NCBI GenBank assembly: GCA_963457665.1
Contig: OY735211.1
Span: 34,379,231-34,443,230, forward strand
Direction of reading: 5' to 3'
Length of the DNA: 64,000 nt
Source of the DNA: Thysanoteuthis rhombus
Lineage: Eukaryota > Mollusca > Cephalopoda > Oegopsida > Thysanoteuthidae
In this document: one piece after another, positions 55,740-64,000 of the stretch
How the letters are laid out: each line of letters starts with the position of its first letter
Position numbering within the stretch: the stretch's first letter is position 1
Notes under the pieces: generated by a model
What the model saw: the letters and a program-made list of their open reading frames with translations, nothing else
Databases searched by the model: none
Told to the model about the DNA's origin: nothing
Program-made: the position numbers and the translations under genes

Positions 55740-55895
55740 GCACTCTTGAGAGTAACTGAATGTCAGTAAAATATGTCAATGACACTCTTGACGGTTTCTG
55801 CTGATAAATATTGTATCTTGTGTCATCCACTTAAACAAAAGCTCTGTGCACAGAGGAGATCAATTATGTTTTGCTGTTTAATTTTTCAAGAATTT
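55740..55895 (+). pseudogene. GPCR-like TM3/DRY-region fragment (class A)
   Basis: The frame from 55773 reads SMTLLTVSADKYCILCHPLK, then QKLCAQRRSIMFCCLIF. Class A (rhodopsin-like) GPCRs have S..TL..VS.DRY.AICHPLK followed by a basic second intracellular loop, and the match of spacing is exact: DKY for DRY, and CHPLK. The Arg of DRY is Lys. An in-frame TAA two codons before the Met means any upstream TM1-TM2 part must lie in another exon or is lost by frameshift. The next residues (QEFLSRDFV) do not look like TM4. I judge it a decayed receptor exon, of unknown ligand class. Confidence 0.5.
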
Positions 55896-56584
55896 TTATC
55901 AAGAGACTTTGTGAATGCGATGAGGAATCTTCAATGCATTAACCTTGTAAGGGTCTGGGCTCTCCCCTTGTCAAGAGAAAATAACAGTTTGGCTCTGTCA
56001 TTTCTGGAAGTTAAGCAATGGTTTCTCAAGAACTTGTTTTCTGGTTTTTGCTTCCAATTTTTTTTCCTTTTTTTTTCTACTTTTTGAAATTTCATTCCAT
56101 TGCAGTTTATTTATTTATTATTCTTTAATTTCTTCATAAACAAAAACAAAAAGATGAATCATTTTGTTTTATTATTTATTTTCATTAGACGAAGTATTGT
56201 AAACCGTTATTAATGATTGTTGACTACTTCATCTTGATTTTTCGGTTGCTTTTTATGCTGACAGCCTAAGTCAATATGTGATGTAAAAACAACTAAAAAT
56301 AAGAGGAAGGAAAATAGTAGCCAAAAATAAAAAAATTTTATGTCAGACTGAGCTGAAGATGATGTGAATCAATGATGAAATATTTGAGAAAGTTGAAATC
56401 CACTTTCTTGTTTGTTAATCGAGAATTGATTTTCAGAAAATATGATTTTTTACAATCCATTTTTATCTTTTAAATCTCGAAAATACTGTGATTCAAGGGA
56501 ACAAGTTCGCCTTGACCCACAGATTCTTTCCATCCAATGAGACTTTTTTCTTTAAATTCTGGGTTATTTTTAGGTACCCACCCA
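55896..56584. other. Spacer
   Basis: The rest of the 104-codon frame (to 56087) shows no motif. T-rich tract at 56055-56090. Confidence 0.4.
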
Positions 56585-57022
56585 TGTTATATATACATAT
56601 ACATACACACATGTGTGTGTCTGTTTCTGTGTGTGTGTACATATTTATATATAAACATATTTTGAGAGAGAAAGAGAAAGAAAGAGTGAGAGAGAGGGAG
56701 ATGGTATGATGATTGTACTGGCATGAAACCAAAAAACACTGAATTTTCTGTATATACATGTACAGTCTTTGAAACTTATCAAGTTAACACTGAAAAAAAA
56801 TTTCCGTTTAGAAATTTCATAAATTTCATACACTGCAAAATCATCTTATGATGCCGTCTTAAACTATTAGTATTAATGTATTGTGTTCAGAGTCTTCCAT
56901 GTTTTATCAAAAATTTATGATATTACTATTATTCAAATTTGGATCCAAACGTTGTACACTTAATTTCATCATGGAAATCATCAGCTGTTTTAAACGGACC
57001 TGTTTTGGGGATATGAAAAACA

Positions 57023-57102
<80 letters not shown>

Positions 57103-57115
57103 TGAGAGAGAGAGG
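56585..57115. repeat. Two TA/GT/GA microsatellite clusters
   Basis: 56588-56712: CATATACATA, GTGTG and GAGA runs. 57023-57115: (TA)n, GATATA units and (GA)n. 56715-57020 between them is ordinary AT-rich DNA. Confidence 0.85.
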
Positions 57116-57139
57116 GAGAAAGAAAGAGATACAGAGAGA

Positions 57140-58112
57140 GAAGATTAGAGAGAGAAAACAGACAACATGTGTTTCATGATAGATCTATTTTTGAAGAGTG
57201 GTGAATGATATTTAGCATTAATCTAATTATGTTAGAAATTTCTGTTTGGACACAGTATTTGAAATTAACCCAAATAGAATTGTATTACAATTCTGGATCC
57301 AGCTCATAAAAAGAATGATTTAGCTATTGCGTCACAAGTATGACAACATAATTGTTAAAAAATTTTGTAACGTTCCTAATTCAGTTTGAAAAAGGCGTTT
57401 TTTTGACATCCTCATGACGTAATTCCCAAATTCTCCTTCTTAAATTTTAATCACTTAAAGAGAATAAAGTTTATATTATGATGTGTTAATTTTCAATTTT
57501 GAATTGGATTTAAATTCATATTTTATGTTAAATAAATATTGACTCTATATCAAAATTGAATAATACAATAAAAAATAGGAAATATATATACTATCATAAA
57601 ATGTTTCTATTTGATAAAATGATTAGATTTCTTTAACAAATATATTTACTATTAGTTTTTCAAAATTTGTGTTGTATTGATATCAATGATATTATATAGG
57701 TGAAGTAATTAAATAAATAAATGAATAAAATTAGTGATTATTATTTCATTATGCCTAGATTTTACATAATCCATTTTAAATTGAACTTTTCAGTATAATG
57801 GCATTTTAAGAGCATTTTACTTTTTTGATTCAACAAATTATTTTTATCCTTAAACATGAAAATTCTTAATTTTTCCTCCAGACATAAAAGTATCTATCAT
57901 TAAAACTATGAAGGGGTCTGTCTTAAGTGGCTAAGGATTTTGTTTTTTCATGATCCAAGATAGTAAAAAAATTTTATTTGGGCTAAATTCAAATGAATCT
58001 ATCCAAACAAAATTTTTTAGCATAATTAAATTAATACTTAATATCATTCACCACTCTTGAAAAATGGGTCTATCATGAAACACATGTTGGGTGTTTTCTC
58101 TCTTTAATCTTC
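57140..58112. mobile_element. Foldback element with ~190 bp inverted arms
   Basis: Left arm starts GAAGATTAGAGAGAGAAAAC, right arm in reverse GAAGATTAAAGAGAGAAAAC. Both continue with CAACATGTGTTTCATGATAG, AAGAGTGGTGAATGATATT, TTAATCTAATTATG against TTAATTTAATTATG, TGTTTGGA, and AACCCAAATAGAATT against AGCCCAAATAAAATT. Match fades after about 190 bp. The ~580 bp centre is very AT-rich and non-coding. The size and long arms fit a non-autonomous foldback or MITE. Confidence 0.8.
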
Positions 58113-58235
58113 GGTAAATATTGCTCTGTATTGTATTAATAATACATTGAGAACTTTTGATTTAATAAAAGATATAAAATTCTAAAATGTCAACTGTACC
58201 ACTTTTCTTATTAAAATTATTTTAAAATGAAACAG

Positions 58236-59015
<780 letters not shown>

Positions 59016-59099
59016 GAATATATTTTTGCACTCAAGCATACATTTCTCTATTGTAAGTATTTAGTCTATGTAGACCTAATAACTTGTACCTACTTCTTC

Positions 59100-59330
59100 T
59101 CATCCTTTTTTTTTACTTACCAATTCTTCAAAACCTTTTTTTTCGCTCTCTCTTTTTCCTTATTCTCTCTCTTCCTTCATTCATCAAATTCAATCATTTT
59201 TTTCTTTCTTCCAATTTTCCACTGTTCTTGATTTTTCTTCTTAATTTTTTTTTCTGTTCTGTTCAATTTCTTCCCCTTTCTTTGTTATCTTCATTTCTTT
59301 CATGTTTTTTTTTCCTTTTTTTTAAAGATC
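59100..59330. repeat. Polypyrimidine tract
   Basis: T/C-rich low-complexity DNA. The Leu/Phe-rich 120-codon frame is a by-product. Confidence 0.88.
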
Positions 59331-59779
59331 CATACAATTTATTGCAACAAGAAAAAATTATTACATCTGGCCCATTACTGCAGATTCGATCTATCCCATC
59401 ATCCTCTCTGCCAACCATTCCTGCCATCACGAATTATCCTTTGTAGCACAATTCTATAAACATAACGCCACCTATTCGATTTATCTTGGAAGATTTTCCC
59501 CTATTCTGCATTAGGGACTAAAAACAGAATATCAGAGAAAAAAAAAATTGCAACTTGACTGGAATTTGTCCAAAACTGATGCATGTAATCCAAATGCATT
59601 TATGAGTAGATGCATAAAAATGCTGGCAAAGACAAAAAAAGAAGTAAATGATCTCCAATGTGAAACCAAAACCAAAAGGCAAATTACAAATATTACATGA
59701 TACACACTCATAAATGCCTACACATCACATATATGCATGTAACAAAACTCACTGATCAATTTGTGAATTTATGTATTCA
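59331..59779. other. Spacer
   Basis: 59370-59450 is GC-richer but shows no coding block. Confidence 0.4.
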
Positions 59780-59890
59780 TATATATGTACACACACACAC
59801 ACACACACACGCATGCACTCACACACTTATATACGTATGTACATATGTATGTATGTGTGTATACATGTATGTACTTATAAGTGTATATCA
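59780..59890. repeat. CA and GTAT microsatellites
   Basis: (CA)n at 59789-59809, then CATGCACTCAC and GTATGTATGTATG units. Confidence 0.9.
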
Positions 59891-60484
59891 TAAGTGAATA
59901 CATACAAAAATGTATGTAGATAGATCTCATAATTCCAGATACAGGTAATCATGCATTATTATATGCATACATTTTTATATGACTTTAAAGGTACTTGAAT
60001 ATATCTGTCAAAAATATTGGGGACATTAATGTATGGATTGGTACTATGGATCATAAAGCTATTTCATTAGGTTACTTATCTTTAATAATTCAAGTATCCT
60101 AATTTCAAATCTCAACTCAACTCAAGCTGTTTTTAATGTGTAATTAGACAGAGAGTTCTAAAAGTTTCTCTGATGTGATTTCCATTGTTATATCATAATA
60201 AGAAGGTTATAACAGGATTTGTTTCTTTTTGTTCCCCTACTCCTTAGTATCTCTTAGACAAGAATGTATCAGATCATGGCAAGTCCACTATGGACATTAG
60301 GTTACATCAGGAATGTAAATACTGTAAATAAATGAATTAACAAACTTATTTGTTTATATGCCTATCATGTTTAGATAATTCACACACAAACACACAAGCA
60401 TGTGCACACATACACTCACATACATAGTTATAACAATAAGTCTATCACTTAATGAAAAAAACATTTATTTGTTACAATAAACAT
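59891..60484. other. AT-rich spacer
   Basis: Short CA-rich patch at 60380-60425. No other feature. Confidence 0.45.
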
Positions 60485-60680
60485 TTATTTTTCAGCATAA
60501 TCAGCTTCCTTGTCAATTAAGTGGTGAATATTAATCACACAGGTGAACACATTATACAATGAAAATCTCAGATCAAACTTCAGCTTATAAATCGCCATCA
60601 TAGTCAATAATTGAATAGTTGCAGCATCAAAATTCGAAGTCATACAAAAAAATTCCTCCTCAAGAAGGATTATGGTCAGA
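60485..60680 (-). pseudogene. Mariner-like transposase C terminus, remnant B
   Basis: Minus strand reads SNFDAATIQLLTMMAIYKLK and later INIHHLIDKEADYAEK with TAA. The last block corresponds to the W.KCI...GDYVEK ending of mariner transposases, and the TTTATTTTTCAGCATAATC sequence parallels TTTATTTTTCAACAAGATC at 55.0 kb. No catalytic block remains. Confidence 0.5.
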
Positions 60681-60780
60681 TTGAATTCTATTTATGATAT
60701 CACTGGCATTTATCCACTGGAAAATATCATAAATAGAGTGAAAAAAACAAACATTAATGATAAACTATACCCATCAAAAT

Positions 60781-60794
60781 GACCCCCCCCCCCC
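60781..60794. repeat. Poly-C run
   Basis: A C-run (12 bases) in AT-rich DNA, followed by an A-rich stretch. Confidence 0.8.
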
Positions 60795-60824
60795 GAAAAA
60801 AATGAAAAAAATAGCATTTTCAGG

Positions 60825-60920
60825 AGGAGTCTAGTGGAGTACTGATGCCAATTTTCAAGTCTGTAGACAAAACAGCATGGCCGGGAGTGCTGGAATATAA
60901 AGACATAAACATACAGACAA
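60825..60920 (+). repeat. Dispersed repeat block shared with 21.4 kb
   Basis: GGAGTACTGATGCCAATTTTC, AAGTCTGTAGAC, GGCCGGGAGTGCTGGAATAT and GACATAAACATACAGACA align with 21355-21445. Confidence 0.55.
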
Positions 60921-61284
60921 ACATATGCTCATGTAAAAATGGAAGAATCCTTTGCCACATTTGGTGGCCGTGGTTGTTCAACTATATGGCAGGCCATGGA
61001 CATTTTGATCCATCCTCATATATGCATAAACATTTATATAACTATATGATATATTTTACTGCTTCACTTTTATGCAGCCATATGTATGTATGTGAGTTTT
61101 AGTTTTGGAAGTATGATTTTGAAAAGTCTAATTTCAAAGCAGGTGAAAAAGAGTATTCATTTGATTCATCACATTTTTTCTTGCAAAAACTACAATATGC
61201 ACCGAGTACCATCTTTATCTTTCTACTGGTTCTTTGATTCAGAAATATTTTCCTCTTCTTTCCTCTGATTACAGATCTCTGAAT
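60921..61284. other. Spacer
   Basis: No recognisable feature. Confidence 0.4.
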
Positions 61285-61600
61285 GAATGTGTTGCTAAGT
61301 CATCATCATCGTCAGCCATTGTTGGCCTTCCCCATCATAGCATCAAGGTGCAAAAACATTCTGAACTTATTTTTGGCCACAATTTTGCCCATGGTCTAAA
61401 GGGATCCATGCTGTGAATCCTAATGACCAGCAGTTGTCTGAAATCCTTGTAACATGACCTGCCCATCACCATCTAAGCTTGCGAAAGGCTTTCAAGATAT
61501 CCACTCGCACTTGTTCTTCCTCTGATATATTCTACTTGTTTTTTTTTTCTAATCTTTTCACGTGATGTGTAGCATGATTTTCTCCTGTGTATGTTCCCAT
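61285..61600 (-). mobile_element. RTE-like LINE 3' end, truncated copy (reverse)
   Basis: In reverse: GATGATGATGACTTAG tail region (61298-61312), GGCCAAAAATAAGTTC block, the AGCTTAGATGGTGATGGGC (KLRWWWAG) block with TCATGTTACAAGGATTTCAG (HVTRIS), and CACGTGAAAAGATTAG for the WRDHK region. Heavily decayed. Confidence 0.75.
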
Positions 61601-62423
61601 TGGGCTTTAAAAAAAAAATGTTGATGAGTAGAATGATTGGATAAAACATGGAGGTCAGAGCAAAAACGAATGCAATAATACCCAGCTTGATGCAATCCGG
61701 TTTACCACTGGTTCATTATAGCGCTTTTTTCTCCAAATTTTTTTTCATAATAAGCTTAGTAACTTTAAAAATTTCCGAAATAGACGAAAGACAGCATCAT
61801 GGAAATCTCCGAAATAACTGTATACTGTATGCTCTAGTTGATGTGCTGCATGTATGAGAACAAGCACATATATACACTGTGTACATTCATCATAATTTAT
61901 CCTGTAGTGATACATATCAACACCTAGTGATATTTTCCCAGAAAGTTGCTACCAGATGAGATACGCAGCACTTAACCATTCCATCTTGTTGAGGCTCAAC
62001 AACAACCTCATATGTTTTCAAGTGACTGCTTGGCACAATCTCTATTTATGCTATGTAATAATGACCCCATATAATGCTGTTTCCTTTAGCACTGCATTTT
62101 TAAAAAGTATATGGAGAGCGCTATACTGTATTGTATATCATCAGAGTTTTGTACAAATTATAATGAATGAAGATGACTCATTTATACATAGACTATAGAT
62201 TACCTTGTAATGAATCCATTTTTAGGCTCAGCCATTGGATAAGGGCCCCTTGAGAAATTGGCACCAGACCCTTGAGATTTCTAAGTGTAAGCAAAGCAGA
62301 ATTATACTCAACAAGTCTCTTCTCAGACTTTCTCAAATAAGTCAACAAGGGTGAAAAAAAAATGGATAATCATTATACATATAATAAGAGCCACATCTGT
62401 CAAACATAGTATCAGCAGCAGAC
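61601..62423. other. Region without a supported gene
   Basis: Frames of 60-80 codons carry no motif. Nothing else is visible. Confidence 0.45.
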
Positions 62424-62760
62424 ATGTCTCTCTCCCTTCCTAGCCTCTCATTAAACTACCTAACTTTCTTTTCTCCTTTCTTCTTTTCTCCCTTCTTATT
62501 AGAGTACTTGACTTTTTTCTTCCCTCTCCCTGCCTACATTTTTTTCTTATTAAACTACCTAACATTTTTCCCCCCTCCCTTCCTATTTTGTCTGCCCCAC
62601 ATACTATCACTAGCAGTCATCAACTAAACCTGTTGTTGCATACTCATGATAAACGGCAGGTCATGATTAGGTTCCTTCTTGATTCACTCTTTTTTTGTGG
62701 CCTGTCAACAAGATGGCAATTTCTCTCTCTCTCTCTCATACTCTCTCTTGAACTTTAGCA
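62424..62760. repeat. CT-rich low-complexity DNA
   Basis: Contains three imperfect ~45 bp units with TTAAACTACCTAACWTT or TTAGAGTACTTGAC and TTCYCCCTTC, then (CT)n at 62720-62740. Confidence 0.75.
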
Positions 62761-63613
62761 AGGCTCTCCCCCCAGCCTTTGCCCCTACTTTGATCAAATA
62801 ACTTGTATTGTTGTACTTCATACTACACGCTGCAGTATGATATCCTAAGAGCATAACTTCTAAATGTTTATATGTTCGGAGCTTGATTTAGAAAACAGAA
62901 TAGTTATTTGTAATGTTCCAGATTTGAGAAAAATGCAAATCCGTTGAAATACTATCCAAAATATCCATGTGCACACTCTATCAAACCATTTTTTGCATAT
63001 TCAATTACGTTATTTTTTTTCTCTCTTCGGCTAACCTTCCTTCAGGACTGAAGCCTACTCAGCCTAATGGCTAATCCACCACTGTCCCAACCATTATCTG
63101 CATCTCTCTTTTCTCCCTTTCCTCACTTTTCTTCTTCTTTTCTCTCTCTGCCAATGTCAGCTGGATAAAACCTGCCAGAGATAACGAGCGTAACATTTCA
63201 TATTGATTGACTGACCAATAACGGCTTTGGAATATTCAGACGAATTAATAACAAATTTGCTATTTTGCAAAACCATGATATTTTTGTTCGGTGGCAAGCA
63301 TTTTGTCCTTTTTTTTTTTTTGGTTCTGGCGCCAGTCACCAAAGTTCCGTTCCACTGCCTCCGCACACAGAGCCTCAATTCATTTGGAGGTTTTAATTTT
63401 CCGGACTTGGCAACACAATGGAAATATTGAATAAAAACAAGGAAACCATCTCATTCATACCCCGTTTCTTCCTTCGTCTCTTTCTCGGTCGTTTATGTAT
63501 ATTTTTTCATCTTCCATTTGCTCGTGTAGACTTGTTTACTATATCTACCTCTCTTGCTTTTTTACCTTCTCTCTCTTTTGCATTGTTTAATTTTCTATTC
63601 TCCCAATTACTTT

Positions 63614-63617
<4 letters not shown>
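62761..63617. other. Region without a supported gene
   Basis: 63320-63410 is GC-richer (TCTGGCGCCAGTCACC, CTGCCTCCGCACACAGAGCC), with frames on both strands but no motif. The rest is ordinary or pyrimidine-rich. Confidence 0.4.

Positions 63618-63658
<41 letters not shown>
63618..63658. repeat. (CT)n microsatellite
   Basis: Clean CT dinucleotide run of ~40 bp that ends exactly where family A copy 9 begins. Confidence 0.95.
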
Positions 63659-63659
<1 letters not shown>

Positions 63660-64000
63660 GATTGGAAACCATCAACCAAAACTGTCAGCATAGGTTTCTT
63701 CAGTTTCCAAGTGAGTCTGGCTGGCTGGCTATTTGTATATCTACACGATGCACGTTCTGGCAAAACCAATGGAAAATCAAGCATATACTTCTTAATTATG
63801 TCGAAAACAGATTTTGATTTTTGAAAATTCCCTTCACCAAATAGGCTGGGGGAGGGGTCAATTTACAAAGTTAGTTTATGCTAAATTGACCCCTTTGTTT
63901 TTGCACGCTTGTTTTTTTTTATAATTCAGACTTTTTTCGTGATCACCACCCAAAAAAAGGCAGAAATAATTTATTCTTTGATCAGCCTTTTTTCCAATTT
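63659..64000 (-). repeat. Family A interspersed repeat, copy 9, running off the right edge
   Basis: Reverse orientation. It begins GAAACCATCAACCAAAACTG, then ATAGGTTTCTTCAGTTTCCA, the CTGGCTGGCTGGC block, GGGTCAATTTACAAAGTTAG, GTGATCACCACCC and TTTGATCAGCCTTTTTTCC. The remaining ~60 bp would lie beyond the window. Confidence 0.8.

Noticed and set aside
63040..63065. CTTCCTTCAGGACTGAAG as another hammerhead-like core
   Set aside because: The reverse strand has CTGAAGGA but no GAAAC partner at the right spacing; a short palindrome explains it.

Overview
The window reads as intergenic or intronic DNA from a repeat-rich invertebrate metazoan. It is strongly AT-rich and full of TA, CA/GT and GA/CT microsatellites. 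It carries a broad animal transposon set: Penelope-like, RTE-like and CR1/Jockey/L2-like retroelements, plus Tc1, mariner, pogo/Tigger and hAT DNA transposons, together with tRNA-derived SINEs and many foldback or MITE-like repeats. I cannot fix the phylum. The microsatellite style would suit a cephalopod or another lophotrochozoan, but the very common octopus tRNA-Lys SINE is not visible here. I found no intact multi-exon gene, rRNA gene, CRISPR array or prokaryotic-type operon.

Layout. 0-0.8 kb: minus-strand Penelope-like reverse transcriptase with YVDD. 1.4-6.6 kb: copies of an abundant ~430 bp repeat (called family A here), an RTE 3' end, a tRNA-like SINE and a tandem duplication. 5.3 kb: a repeat with a hammerhead-ribozyme-like core. 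6.8-8.9 kb: a split direct repeat, a MITE and a ~1.1 kb imperfect palindrome. 10.8-16.4 kb: RTE ends, a triplicated degenerate unit, a Tc1-like fossil and family A. 20.5-23.2 kb: an acidic open frame followed by a hAT/ZMYM1-type (TTF zinc finger plus DUF4371) transposase fossil. 23.8-26.8 kb: SINEs, a MITE, a 15-16 bp minisatellite and a tRNA-Leu-like sequence. 28.9-29.6 kb: a split minisatellite. 31.6 kb: a GIY-YIG endonuclease fragment of a second Penelope-like copy. 33-35.5 kb: a MITE, a coding-like exon candidate, a mariner C terminus and TA-bounded DNA. 37.9-39.6 kb: tandem LINE 3' ends. 40.3-45.6 kb: a Tc1 cluster containing a 248 bp foldback with a 12 bp target-site duplication. 45.8-51.5 kb: RTE, hAT-type MITE, family A and a Tigger C terminus. 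52.5-52.8 kb: the best single exon candidate in the window (minus strand). 54.3-59 kb: very long TA tracts, a second hammerhead-like palindrome, a GPCR-like fragment and a ~1 kb foldback. 59-64 kb: mariner and RTE remnants, polypyrimidine tracts and family A running off the right edge.

The recognisable proteins are almost all decayed transposon enzymes with stops, frameshifts or lost catalytic residues, so they record past activity rather than a working pathway. The likely host-gene traces are the exon candidates at 52.5 kb and 34.3 kb and GPCR-like fragments at 55.8 kb (fair) and 47.2 kb (weak). Identity and similarity statements are by eye; no search was run.
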